Of a stretch of DNA of 64,000 nucleotides, positions 37,882 to 51,420 are shown in pieces. Under the pieces are notes generated by a model. That model ran no database searches. It was not told where the DNA came from and worked only from the letters and a program-made list of their open reading frames with translations. Source of the DNA: Callipepla californica brunnescens. Lineage: Eukaryota > Chordata > Aves > Galliformes > Odontophoridae. The position numbers and the translations under genes are program-made. Each line of letters starts with the position of its first letter. The stretch's first letter is position 1. The stretch lies in the NCBI GenBank assembly GCA_023055505.1, contig JALIRH010000013.1, positions 3,596,001-3,660,000 of the forward strand, in the 5' to 3' direction.

Positions 37882-40800
37882 AGAGGTTCGTCTCTCTAGC
37901 CCGGTCACCTGCCTTGGGCACTGGATGCTCATGGCCGTGTAGGACGGACTGCAGAGAGAGGCAGAACCACCAATTTTTCCCAGCCAATACGTTCTCTCAG
38001 CATCCTGCAACACCTTGGAGAAAGACAGCAATTTGTTTTTCGGTTACATTATAATTTATCTAAATAGTTCAAAATGTGTAGAAGCTATAGCAAATGTCTG
38101 CAACAGAGCTGAATCAAACTGTGATGCCAACAAAGACGTTATTTTAAGAAGAAGAGGAAATTATATAATTCCTTTTTAACCTACCCTGCAATCCTACCCA
38201 GCTGTAAGGACTTCCTTGTCTTTATCCCTTTTTAATTTTCTTAGAAATTTTTTCTTGTTTAGATTGGCGTTGTAAGATGGAACAGTAAGAAACAATGTAG
38301 TTAGGAAGTATTCTTCCCCAATCTGGGCACTCACTGAGCAATCAAACAAACTGAAAGAATATTTTATTTAGTGCTTTACGGTGCAATTCACAACCCTTGC
38401 TCCCATTAAATGGTGCTTAGCTTCATGAATAAACCTATTGAATCTTTAACAGCCGCTCTCAATGGAATTCCCAATGGTGCTCAAGGTAAGTGAAGGCTGC
38501 TGAAAAATACCCAAGTTAACATTTTACATCGTTTTTACTTTACCTTTATCCAAGGTCCTACTTTTCTGTCACTAATATTCTTCACAAAGTGACAAATATT
38601 TTGTCAGATGCCCGCAAATCAACTCGTGCAGAGGCACACAGGGACTTCTGTGCTTGCCTGAAGCAGCTCCTAGATTGAGTGCAGGTTAGCAGCCCTGTTT
38701 GGAGCTGACCACCGGTCTCAGTGTGTATCTGTTTAAGCAAGGATTTCTATGTCCTGCGAATTTAAATTGTGCTTTGTTCAAATGTAATCTCTCTGCTACT
38801 GATAAACGCGAGGAATAATTTTTTCTTCCTGCAAAAGCAGAATTAGAAGAAATTAATAACAATACATGACGAGAATTACAAAGGTGAATGACAGAAGGAT
38901 GAAAATACATGGCTGGGGAGCAAATATTTCTGCTTGCAGCATCAAGACCAGTGTGAATTTTCCCCCAACTGAGCCCGGTTTATTTTCATTAAAGCACTCA
39001 TCCCCTGTGTGTTGTGGCATCCCATGCGAATGATGTGGATCGTAGATCTCATTTGCTATAACTTGTTGTCCCCTTTCCTGATCCTACCTGGACTGCAGCT
39101 AGCAGGGTGCGTGCAGAATCACAGCTTGGGTTGGTGAGCATTTGGGATGTGCTTAAGACAGATGGTGTTAAATTTGCATGATTTAGAAATATTGTGATGA
39201 AATATCTTACGGCTTTGCTACTCCTTCTGAGGGCTCAGAGGCTTTGAAGCCAACACAGACAGCACCAGCACCTGCAGTTTCACATGTTAAGCTTCTGCCT
39301 GGAGATCTGAGTTCTGCTCGTGCCTTGTCATGTGTGGCTCATGGGTGCTCCTTTCATTGCTCCACCAGTCTCATTTTGTTTTAGACATACTTAAAACATT
39401 AACAGAGAACCAAAAGAATCTGTATGATACTGCTGAAAAACCACAACGGGAAGAAAACATGAATCCAGTGGAAAGGTCTGACGCTGCCTGTCTCCCAGCC
39501 TGACTTCTGCAACCCAAAGAAGGAGGGTAACAATTCCTGGTAGTCTCAAGGAAGAAGGAAATGATCAGGCTCTCAGGTAATAAAAGCTGTTCCCGCATTG
39601 TCAGTGAGCACAGTGAATGAAGGAACAAGAAGCCTGGTCCTGGGTTAAGCCAGCCCAACACTGAGCTATCGCTGTGCTCAAGTGGGAATCTTCTCCAGGA
39701 CTGTGAGGAGGAGCTCTGTCTCCCAGGCACAGCCCAGCCCCAATGTCCTGCTGTGTGATAGTCACCCCAGTGTGTTTGCACGGCTGTCAGAGTAGGAAGC
39801 AAGTTAAAAACATCTGAGGTTCAGATGAGTACCGCTCAGATCAGTAATACGGATAACAACCCTTATTGTAGATAGGCATGGAATATATGTCCTTGTGAAG
39901 AACTCATCTTGGATATCAGTTTAATCCCTAAAGCATAAGCTTTGTGTGTACCTTGCAAGGTTTGCTTAGATCTACTATTCTAATGCCAGATATTCTTGGC
40001 ACCCCATGTTGTGGTGCAGCCCTGGATTCTGGTAAACTTGTGACGGTAGATTTCCCTTGGTTCCTGATGCATCTGCCAGTCCTAGCTCTTTTCTTAGTGG
40101 TGTGCAGGACTGAAGGTTTGCACTGCAGGTCATGCTGGCCTACTGGCATCTCTCACAGGATGGATTCTACCTGTAGCTGCTGTATCTACATTCAGTTATT
40201 CATGTTTTTTGTTTGCTTTTTAAATGCAGTATTACTGCCTAATAAATAATGTAAGGATCTAGATGAAAATACTTATTCCAACTTCTCCAAATTGTTTATG
40301 TGTGTTTAAATACTTTCTTTGTCCGAGTGATTTCCAAGTCCATGCCTCTGGCACATGATTTTCTATGACAGCAATGGCCAACACCTATTGAGTGCCTCAC
40401 AACCACGTGGAAGGCTGTTGCAGAAACAATAGATGATACTTACGTAAGTTTTCTAGGCCATCAAAATACAGTTGTCCCTAAGGATATGTTAGAATATATA
40501 TGTACAAGGTCAGGATTAAAATGTCCTCACTGAGCTACTCTTTAGCTCTATTATGAGCAGCTGTGTCTTGAAAAGCACTTTGGGCCAGACACAGTATTTT
40601 TCCATTTGTTTCTGGAGAGGCTGTAGGAGCACTGCAAGCTGAATGGTAGCTACTTCAAATGATTTTCCTGATTTTATTGGAATCTCATGGGATTTTCCTA
40701 CTACCTCATGCTGAGAGCGTTGCCCTATTTATTGAGTGATCTGGGGGAATCTGCCTTTTGGAAGCTGCTGAAGGACCACCCAAGCCAGTCTTTTAACAGC

Positions 40801-43800
40801 ATGTGATGTAAACTGCTTCATAGGAGCTCCTGAAGCTAGTTTGTTCTATATACATACAGAGACGCGGAATTGACAGAATACGTTGGCTTTGGTATCATGC
40901 CATGCACAGGCACTGATTCATTTTTATGCAGGAGTAAGTCCATTTTGATGAGTCGCTACTGAATGCATGCTGGAAATGAGCAGAACAAGTCTGTAAAAGC
41001 AAACATATAGCCCTATTGCCGTGGAGAGCATTTCTGTTTCTTCTTCTCTCGATACTGGGTCCAGTCCCACAGATGAGAGCACCACCACCACGTTACCCCC
41101 ACTCTGGATACTTCAGCTGTGCTTCTCCATAGGTATGCAGCTCTCCAGGCCTGGGTTGTGCTACAGATGCTGTGTTGTTGTTCTGAAGAGCCCAGACACT
41201 GCTCTGGCAGGCTCTGTGTGGTCAGACTTTGCAGAGCTTCCTCTTACAGTACTGGTTAAGGAGCCATTCAGCACAGACCACCTTGAGGTCTGCAATACAA
41301 GAGTTAGGATTTGCTGATATAGGTGACACCACAGACTACTGAGAGCCACCTGCGAGGCTCCTTTGTTAAAATAAATTTGAGGAAAAGATTAAGTACTGGT
41401 TCCATTAAGCCATATGCATATTCATGCAAGATTTGTTATTTATGTACTCATTACTTTTTCTGTCATAAGTATTTAAAAAGCTACACCTTTTGTATGCAAA
41501 TTTCTGCTTAATAATGCTTGCCAGGCTTCAAATTAATGAATTGCAAGCATAATTTTGCTCATGACTTTGAATCACAGAATGAATTAAAATTCAGTCACAA
41601 AGATGCCATTTATCTTCAGTTTTGCAGTAGATGATTCTTAGTGCCCTGTGCATCAGCATGGAAATATTCAGGCTGGAGACATATACAAAAAAAATTAGTG
41701 AAAACTCAGACTACAGCTAGCACTCATTGTCTCGTGTTCATATATACTTGCAGTTACTGTCACTGTGCTGAATATATTCAACAGATGAGCGCATATATAT
41801 ATGTACTGTGTTGACAGAGTTTCGTGTTAGCACAGTGAGAAATATGTAAAATTCCTCCTCCTCACAGATACTTGAGGGTTATATAAAGACTTTTGTGACG
41901 TAGCTTTACCTACAGATATGGCCAAATCCTAGCAACATCTGGATTTTACACTTTGTAATCTATAAGGCAAAATATGACAGCTCATGACAGAATTCCCTGT
42001 AGCTGAGGAAGGCTATTTCTTGAGAGTTTCCTTCTCTCAGGTCCCCTCCAGCCTAGCTGGCAGTCATGTCTAAAGAACGACATGGAACCTGCTTCTCACT
42101 GTTAACTGCCAGTTAATGCATCCATCAAATAACCTTGGGGCTTGATGCTAATACAATTGAAGTCAGAGGTGCAAGAGAGAGACTGAGCAAGTAATCATTG
42201 ATGCTGTAAGAGCAGTGCATTTGTGCATGCCAGTCAGGTGTAGCAGCTCTGTGTTTTGCTTGAATGAGTGATTCCTCAACCAGGAGAGACGATTCTTAAA
42301 ATCTGAAATGAAGTGTATGCGTATTACTGGATGTTACACGTTCCTAAATGAAACAATGCTGGTATTGAAGACAGCTCATTTCATTCCTGAGGATGGGTTT
42401 CAGGTTTGCCACTCTTTCAGTCTCTCAGCTTTAGTTACTGCTTGGCTGGTAAAGAGGAAACAAAATTAATCAAGCTGCACTACAATTAATCTGTGATATG
42501 GAGTGTGCAGTTATTACTCATAGTGAAAAGCAATTTACTAATTCATCCAAAAAAAAAAAGCAAGGAAAAATCTTATCTGTAAAAATGATCATCTTCTGCA
42601 TTATTTCCATGTATACTTTAGCTTGCTACAGCTGCTTCTTATTAACTCTGGGAACAGTTAGTCATTTTCACGAAGCCTGCATCTCAGTAGGATGTGCCAC
42701 CATTTGTGTTTCCTGTTGGTATGATAGCACTTTTAAGGCAATGTTTCTTGCTCTTGTCCCATTCCATCTTCCTGCTTTTTTCAGTCAGCTTCACGGGCAT
42801 TTTGAAATCATTCAGATTCTCCTATGTTTTGTTTCTTTTCTAAACATTGGTGTTATCAGGGTAAGGTCTTCCACTCAGGGACAGAGATTTCAGGATGGCT
42901 TTTCCTTAAGCTGCGGGACATTTAAGAATTTGATCCAATTTTCACTTCTTCAGAGGTGTAAGCAGAACCTTGTGATAGTTTTCTGCAAGCACAAGATACT
43001 GAAGAGGGATTTTATTGCATTATTGCAATGTTCTTGTCTTCCTGCCACAATAATAACCTCCAGTAATCATTCCTCTCTGTTGTTATTTAAATAAACAGCA
43101 CCATTTAGTGTCCCCAGTGATAGCCCAACATCAACTGCTTGAGTCTGATACCAAATCTGTATTTAGGGACATGGCTATGAGAGCTTACTTCCTACTATAG
43201 CCTACTATGAAGAAGTATCACAGCAGAGAAATAATTGGAAATGCTCTTTGCTTTTGCCTACCTGCTGTTGTGTTTGGCATATAACTTCTATGGATGGGGT
43301 CTAGTTTACACCCAGCTAGGCTGTATTTAGTATCAGCTAAACCATTTTCCTCTTCAGTCTTTTCCAGAGCAGTCTTCAAAGCATGTGGAGTATGACAAGG
43401 TGATAGTCAAGTCCTGTGTGGCTCCTGGTGCAGGCAGGATCTGTGCATAGCTTGCTGCTTTAGTTGTTAGTCTTTTTTTTTTTTCATTCAGACTACCACA
43501 GTCTTTAACGTCTCATTCTGGTGTTAAAACTGGGAATAATTAGCTTATGAGGCATATATTCCTTTGTGAAAAGAAAGTAGGATGAGGAATGCCATCCATT
43601 CCTGGTATGATGTTAAAAATAAAGTCAGGAAGATATTACTTAAGGTTAATGAGCCAATTGCCATTGTAAAATACACCGTTCACAATTTCTATTTTCTTGC
43701 TTCTTATTATGTGTAGAAATTGGTACCGGAGATGGAAAAATGTTGTAGTGTAGAAGAATTGTTCTGTAAACAAGCAGACAAAAATTGCTTGCTTGCTTGA

Positions 43801-46800
43801 GATAATTACCCATCCATGTACAATTCAGAAAAATAAATGGCTCTTTCATTAAGTTTGCGATTCGATACAAGCATTTTGGGGGGTTATATTGGCTTTCCAG
43901 CACAGCACATAAAAGCCATGTTTTTCAGTTCTGAATCAAATTTTGAGTAAACCGTCATAATGTGAATTGCATTAAATTCCCCAGGTCTCACCAAACTGAT
44001 TGCTTAGTCTCATACAGGTGAATGTCTGAGTCTCCTATCACTGCATATTCACAAAGGGACAGAAAGAAGCTACAGTTGTGCTAAGGAGGACCTTTCTCAA
44101 TGACGTACTAGTGTAGTAAAGTATTACTTCTTATCAATTTTTTTCTTGTCAAAAACAGTAAAACGGCAGGGTTGTAAGGCTGTTGGTTTTTTTTTTTGTT
44201 TTGTTTTGTTTTTTTTTTTTGGTTTGGTTTGTTTTTTTTACTTAAGTTTACAAATTACGACTTCATTGCCTAGATTGCAAAGGTAATACTCTTCTGAAAA
44301 CTTTTGCTGTTTTGGTTGGTAGATCTCCCATTCAGCATTTTCAGCTCTCCCACCCTGCCTTCCCCATTTCCATGATTAACCCTTACTGAGATGCCTTCAT
44401 TTGCTGCATGGTAACTGTAGACAGTACAGACTCTACAGACTATGGTCTTTCTTTTTGCCTCTCTGTACTGTTTTCTTTAGTAAATGACAGAGCTATCCTG
44501 GGCTCATCTTGAGAATATCATTTCAGTAATGCCAAATGAATCACTTTGGTTGAGACTCTTTCTACTGATACAACAGCACTGCTCCTTCTCTTTGTCCACT
44601 TCTTCTTCATTTAATTTGGGTTGATCTCATGAGTTACACCATCTGTGGAACCAGCTCTTCATCTCTTAGGTATAATATGCTTTGGCAGTACTCAAAGAAG
44701 CTGATAGATGATGAGCTCCCTCAGCATAACAGTACAAAAGACCTTACTAGTTGATTTGAATTAGTGCACACCACTGCCTACCACTGCAAACAATCAGGGG
44801 AAAGGGCATAATTTATAACCACACAAAAATGGAAGAGATGGTAGTGGAGGTGCCATTGCACCAGCTACCTGCAGCTTCTTTTAACTTCAGATGTACGTTA
44901 CAGCAAGAAAGAAACCCCAGTAAAGCAGAGATAATGAAAAAGATCGTCTACTCTGATAAGTTAATCTTTGTTTATTATTTCCCTGTTCTCAGATTTATTT
45001 TTTGACTAAAGATTTATTTTCAATTTACTTCTCTTGTTTCCCCATTAATCCAAGCCCATATTGCACTCACTTCAGTTAGTCAGATATGAGATTTGTTCTG
45101 TTTGGGGGACAAGTTGTGTAGAATTTCACTTTGTAAGGATGATTCTGGGAGCTGTCCATTCATACCCCAAACTGTTACTTTTCTGCACACCTTCTCAGTT
45201 CTGTCATTCTCTCTCCAAGTATTTCTACTTGTTTTATGACTGCCTGTTCAAGTTTTCACTAAAGCAGATACAGCTGTGCATGTTCTAATACCCTCAAACC
45301 TTTAGTCATCATCTTTGCTGCACGCAGTAATAGTTTTGCTAAATACAAAGCAGTTTTCACTTGCTCATAGTAAAAAGATTTAAATATGATAAAAATAAGG
45401 AAAGTGACACTAATGAGGGGGATTTTTACAGCATTGAGTAAGCTGGAATTGCTACTTGTGATTGATATTCTTAGAGTTTCACACCACAGTTCTGCTTTCT
45501 TCAATCATCATGCAAATTATTACGCTAAAATGTTAATGATACAGTCAGCGAGTCATATAGAGATGCTGATTTATCAAGTTAGCAGAAAAATGCAGATAAT
45601 TCAAAAAAGACAATTTTGGAAAGTTACTTTGTCACTGCCTGTTGAGAAAAAAAAAAAAACAGTGAAACCACTCAAAAAGGCAGAATTAGGTTAATTTTGT
45701 AATAGCTACAGATGTTCATTACAATTTGTATCATGAAAGTTTCGTTCGAACCCTGTTAGCATCACAGCTAAAAGATTGCTGCAAGAATGTTATAAGAATT
45801 ATTCTATTTTCTCTTCTCCTTTAATCTTTGTAGCAGTTATGAGTCATCACAGAATTTCAGGCTCCAGCACACTGCCAGTTTCACAGTCATTTCCAAATGC
45901 CTAACAAAAAGAGAAATTGTGCAAGTTGAATCCATTTTTGTGAAAATTTTGAAGAGAATAAATGATTTGCTTATGATAAATTATGTTTCTAGGGCTCTTC
46001 CTGATGCAACATTTTCTAATCATAGCTGTGAGTTAGAATGTCACAGAATTCCATACAGAAGATGTGTGAAACTTCGTAAGAGTTTATAGTATGTATAATA
46101 AGTGATATCATCCATTAAATGCATGCTTTTTAATGTGTCATGATGGAAAAATTATAACCATATTCACGGTAATTGAAACCACAGATACATCTTTAACAAC
46201 AATAAAAGTTCTGTTTCTGGGCCCTAAAATGCAAAATTACACAGATAACCAAAACTTCTTTTGGTCACGGAGGGCCTGCTGCTCTGTGCAGCGTCCATAT
46301 AAATCCCAGGTCAGCTAACCCAGACTCAGAAGACTGCCCACTGAAAAAGGACTAGGCCGACGTTATCTCCAATTGGCAAATGGACTCCTGACCTAGCTTG
46401 ACATGTGTGTGGTTACACTTAAGGTGAAGCTGGCCTCAACAGGACAAATCACATTGCTAGTTAGAATGGTCATGCAGTTCACAAGACAAGGTGTCTGTTT
46501 CCCCAGCAGAGCAATGATGATTTATTTTTACTCCTGATGAATTGCATTGGCCTCAAAGTGATGACGTTCAGCATGTGTAATTGTATTTGTCTCTTGGAGG
46601 AGGGGCTCGTGAAAAACATTCCTATGACAAATACATTCGGTCCAATTTGCCGTCATCAGATGATGTGGCAACTGTCAACTTGGCAAAGGAAGCATGAAGT
46701 GATGCCTGCTTAGGACAGCATGCAAACTCATTTCGCACAGGATTAAGTGCTAACTCAAGAAGGAAGGCTGTGTGAATCAGGATCAATATGCTCCCATCAA

Positions 46801-49800
46801 CATCTGTCTTAGTTGCTTCTAATAGTTCTCTTACTTTATATTTTGTATAGTTACTTAATTTTGTAAACGTTAAGAACACTACCATGTGTAAATGGTTCTA
46901 ACATGAAAAATGTTGTCCTTAAATCTAAAAGTGGAAAAGGTTTTTGGAACCATCCTACATTTAACTTCCTTTCATTTTAAATGTGCCCTAAAGGAGGTTT
47001 AATCATTGGCATTTGAGAATCCCCTCTCAATTTGAGTGTCAAGAAAAACAGCTTGTCTTGGGCAGCTTTCACAAACCACAGAAGCAAGAGTGAGAAAAAG
47101 CACAGAGGTTGGCAGCCTTTAGATCTGACCTGCTTTAAGGTTTGCTTTTCTTTACGCTTGTGATCATTCTCTTCAGTATGGATTTTATCAGAAAATACTG
47201 AGCTGATTCGCAGACTAAAAGAGCACTCAGGATTTCCCACAGCAGTGTTCTTCATTCTTGACAATTTAGGAAATTTATGCCAAGGGATTTTAGGAAGCTT
47301 AGCCTCACATTTAATGAAGGCCCTACCAACTGTTTCTGTACCATCTAATAAACTGCTTGCTGTATTGTCTAGATAAAGATCCCAGGTTTTGCCAGTAGCA
47401 TTTGTATTAGTGTCAATATTTTTAAGAGGCTAGATCAGTCCACACTGAATGTTATCTTCCTCTCACTCATTAGTGTGTGCTGTTTCTTCTGATTTAGAGT
47501 TTTCCTATTACCCTTCTTCTATTGCCAGTGGTGACATTTGCTTGCTTTGTATATTAATGTATTGAGGTCTTCAGGTGCAGTAGTAAATTTTCCATACTAT
47601 CTTATTAAATCTCTCTCTGTTATAGGCACTAACTACTATCTGTGAAATATCGTTCATCTCCTCCGTGTTTCAAAGGTGAAGGTACTTAATAAAGAATTGC
47701 AGAACAGTAATCCATGAGGTTTTTTCAGAATCGCGTTTACCCTGCTCATCAGTTCCATCACGTAAACACTTCGCCAAGTGGTTACAGCCAAAAATAAAGG
47801 CAAAAAACAACATGCCATCATTGCTAATAGGAACTATCATCATTTTTTGGTAGCACCCAAGAACTCAGTTGGAGACTGGATCTGATGACACCACTCTTAG
47901 TATAGATTCACGAAAAGACAAAGAGCTTACTTCATCTTCTAGGCAAAACCCATATTTTTTTGCTACTGTTACTCATAGGGAAGAATCAGGAAATCACCTG
48001 CAGAGGAGAGTATTTCGTAGCACAAATGAAACTGTAAGAGGATTCTCTTTTCTCTCCTTTAAAATTTAAAAAAGGACACTGTACTATCATGCAATCAGGG
48101 CTGACTATTTCAGGTAATGCAAGCTGATGCATGAAGGGAACTGAAGCTTTCATACTGTTGGTTTAAGTGTTAATGGATACCTATATTTAATTTCCTTGAT
48201 GATAGAAAGAATTCCAGTCTCATAAAAAATATAAGGCAAAATTTACTACCCATATTAATGTGAATTTAAGGCCATTGCTCTCGGTTACTGTGGAGTATAT
48301 AAAGAAAAGAGGAGATGTTTTATTCAGTGCTGGCACAGCTTATCAACAGCATGTGTCTGCAGTAGCGAGGGGAGCCTGCTGTACTCCATCAAAGGCTGGG
48401 ACAGTCTATAAAAACATTCAAGGAACTGGGAGAAGCAGCAGACTCTGTTCCAGCTAAGAGACAGCAGCTGTGTGCCAGGATGTCATACTTCCTGCTGTAA
48501 CAAGTAACAATAGCGAGCATAAATTAAGGAGGTGGAATGGGAAGCAATGGAGAAAGAGTAACTGAACAACGTGGAGACAGTAATTTACAAATTGTTTAAC
48601 TGTTTGGCACACCCTGGTGCCAGCAGAGCTGGATCCAGCCTTGAATATCCCTTCCTGAAAATTGCCATTGTTCTGCTGCAATTTTGGATGAGGGAAAGGT
48701 GTCAGAAAAACCGACTCGGGGAAGCTAAGGCTGTATAAAATGGACACAGATGAGGTACTTCATGCAGGACAGCACTCAGTTCAAGGACTGTTGTTTCTGG
48801 ACAGCCCTCTCTCTACTTGAGACGTGGACTGAGACCAACGGTGCGTTTCACACAGGTTAGCTGAGAGCCAGCAGATGGAGGTGACCTTCAGGTGCTCTCA
48901 ATTTGGGTCAGCCCTGTGGGCTGGAATTGAGCGGCCTCACATGGTGCTGCCAGTTCTCTGACTCACACAGCTCTCTGTTGCCCTTTCTTTGTTTTCAAGA
49001 GCTCATGCTTTGATTCTGGAAAATTTCTGCTGTGGGGTAGGGAACAAAAAGAAAATTAGCTTCAAGCCTAATTAATATCTTAAGTTATATGTATTCAGCA
49101 AAGTTCAGAAGGGGAGCAATTCTTCCCTATAGTAACTGTGCCTTCCAGGCAGCAATGGGGCCTCCAGGGAGCCCTACAGAACGGTAGGCAGTGATGCTGA
49201 GACAGATACCTGCAGGGTATCCTCATGTAAATAAGTTTACGGGTTACCTCAGGGTGCCGCATCCTCTTTCTGAAGTTACCTTAACATAGCACCCACATAG
49301 AGGAAAACAGGACAAGCAGCAGATCTGTTTCTTGGATTTATGCCTTCCTGAACTTGCTGAGAATGACATATGTAAAATAAGTATTTTTCTCATTGCATGG
49401 AAGAAGGAAGAAGGCCTGTCACTTGAGACCCAGCTGTGAAGTGCTTGTGCTAACTTCCATGGCCTCCTTCAAGATGCTGTACAATTCAGGTCCTTGCTCC
49501 CAAAAGATACGTGCTCCCAAACATCAACATTTGTTCCCAGAATCTTTTCTGTTTTGCCAGGTGACATTTTAGCTCCTTTAATTTCCACCTCTTGTCTTCA
49601 CGGCATTTTTACGGCTACCTACAGGTACATTCATCCAGGCATTACCTTTTCAGTACAGCAATCTATCAGCCTTGCAGAGGATATTTTGACGTATTTGGCC
49701 TCCCACAGTTGTACAAAATTCCCTAGCAAATCCACTCCTCTTTTAGAAGAATGTATAATTGTTCTATGTCTCTTTTTTTTTTTCTTTTTTCAAAACTGAG

Positions 49801-50344
49801 TGGGATTTACAATGATACAAGTAAAGCATCAAAGGAAATAAAACCTATTTGTCAGTTTTCAGCTAGCAAAAGAGAAGCACCAGCCCACCTCATCCATGTG
49901 GGTGTTCTTGGTCTGTTCCAACAAGGTGCATGCTTTAAAATAAGATAGGGACAATACAGCTTGGGAATCGTTCAGCTGAAATCACCAGCCTGCATACACA
50001 TGGCAGATTAAAACTCTGGAAAATTTCAGGCTGACATTTAGAATAGAGTAAAATTGTTTAAACTACATTTAACAGTAACTTTTCCATAGCCTTCATCTCT
50101 TCGCCTTCCTAGCACGAAACCAATGGGCAATTCACTTGGCAGTTTGCAATATGTCTAAGTGAGACGGTGCCAGTCTAAATTGATATTATACATTGCATAC
50201 GTACATTGGTGATTCAGTGGGCTGCACTGAGACACCTCATAGAAACTTTGCAGAGGTGTGTCTGCTTAACCTTTAAAACTCTGTTTGGAAGATATTTTGC
50301 AGTATTTTGTGCTCGCTGCTGGCAAACCACCTCAGCTGCCTGAG
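37882..50344. other. Non-coding DNA with T-rich tracts
   Basis: About 12.5 kb without a recognised gene. The only structures seen are the T-rich tract at 44185-44239 and shorter homopolymers (A11 near 42550, T-run near 43472, A12 near 45648). A 198-codon open frame at 42498-43094 (plus) is rejected as a gene. A splice-flanked 33-nt stretch at 38453-38485 is listed as a low-confidence finding. Confidence 0.5.
44185..44239 (+). repeat. T-rich simple repeat (TTTTG-like)
   Basis: Runs of T interrupted by single or double G, including several TTTTG units. It is a poly-A-like tract on the minus strand, but nothing resembling a retrocopy lies beside it. Confidence 0.85.
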
Positions 50345-50896
50345 TGACGACCATGACATTAACCCCTGGCTGCTTCTGATTTCCCACTCTGGTCTGCGTG
50401 GCCTCTCCTCAAGCACTGGGTGCAGGTTTGGGCACCACAGTACAAGAATACAATATAAACTGTTAGAGAGCATCCAAAGGAGGGCTGCAAAGATAGTGAA
50501 GGGTCTGGAGGACAAGATGTATAAGGAGCGGCTGAGGTCCCTGAGTGTGTTGGGCCCAGAGCAGAGGAGCTGAGGGAAGGCCTCATGGCGACCATAGCTT
50601 CTCACAGGGAGCGGAGAGCTGCACTGAGCTCTGCTCTCTGTGACAGTGACAAAGCCTGAGGGGACAGCATGGCGTTGTGTTGGGGGGGCTGGGAGGTAGG
50701 GAAAGGCTGTGCCCTAGAGGGAAGTGGGCATGGAACAGCTCTCCAGGGCAGTGGGGAGAACCCTGAGCTACCCAAGCTCATGGAGCACGTGTATATCACT
50801 CTCAGACAATGGGTTTGGGTTTTGAGTCAGGCCAGGACTTGGCCATGGTGATCCTTGTGTGTCTCATCCAATCTGAGGTATCCTGTGACTCTGTGC
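50345..50896 (+). mobile_element. CR1 LINE, 3' portion with end of ORF2
   Basis: Plus-strand CR1 copy of about 550 bp. Translation at about 50451-50550 gives LLESIQRRAAKIVKGLED, then KERLRSLSVL, the well-known CR1 ORF2 C-terminal pattern (LE-VQRRATK-IKGLE...YEERLRELGLF). The DNA continues with the familiar blocks AGGAGCGGCTGAGG and CAGAGCAGAGGAGCTGAGGG. It ends in GATCCTTGTGTGTC...ATCCTGTGACTCTGTG, which corresponds to the CR1 3' end and its short ATTCTRTG-type terminal repeats. The reading is broken by a TGA soon after this block, so no functional protein remains. The 5' limit is uncertain by tens of bases because similarity fades upstream of about 50380. Confidence 0.9.
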
Positions 50897-51358
50897 TGCA
50901 CTCTGCATGAAGCCTGGCTGAGGCTCAGGAGGTCAGTTTTCCATCACTATCAGAACTGCTAATCAGTTCTTTGCGTTTTGAGAGCGGATGTATCACACAA
51001 ACTACTGCTTTTGGCAGAGCAGCCATAAATGATAAGAACTCGTTTTTCTCGATTCGAAAGTACTTTGCACAGTTGCAGCAATTTGCCCAGCTCTAATTAA
51101 ATTTTGCTTCATTCCCTGTTTCATGCTTGTTATGTCCAAATTTTATCGTTTCAGTGACATATGCTATTTGGAAAGTGGTAGTGCAAGGTTCCTTTTCTCA
51201 TCACAGCAATAGGTTTCAATCTCAAACTCTAACTCCCATGGTTGAAAGGTTCTCACCTCATTTCCTGACACACCAGTGCTGATTCTTTTGTGTATGGGCT
51301 GTGTCGATATCTAGTACTGTGGGTTTGATTGAGCCTCTTATTTTGTGATATTAAATAG

Positions 51359-51420
51359 TTCATAGAAACCATGGAAACAACGCTGGAAGGGACCTTTGGC
51401 AATTATTTATTCTAAATTCC
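51359..51420 (-). mobile_element. Possible old CR1 3' tail
   Basis: CATAGAAACCATGGAAAC followed by GCTGGAAGGGACCTTTGGCA resembles the reverse complement of the CR1 3' end (CATAGAATCATAGAATGG...TTGGAAGGGACCTTTAAAGA). Only about 60 bp match and no further CR1 blocks follow, so this could be a very truncated and diverged copy or a coincidence. Confidence 0.4.

Noticed and set aside
42498..43094. 198-codon open frame on the plus strand
   Set aside because: No domain, biased codon use or recognisable homology. It begins at an arbitrary ATG, includes an A11 homopolymer coding for lysines, and its hydrophobic stretches come from T-rich DNA. A frame this long can occur by chance on two strands of 64 kb.
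45846..45870. ATCACAGAATTTCAG, similar to the CR1 3' terminal repeat
   Set aside because: A single short word without any further CR1 sequence on either side.
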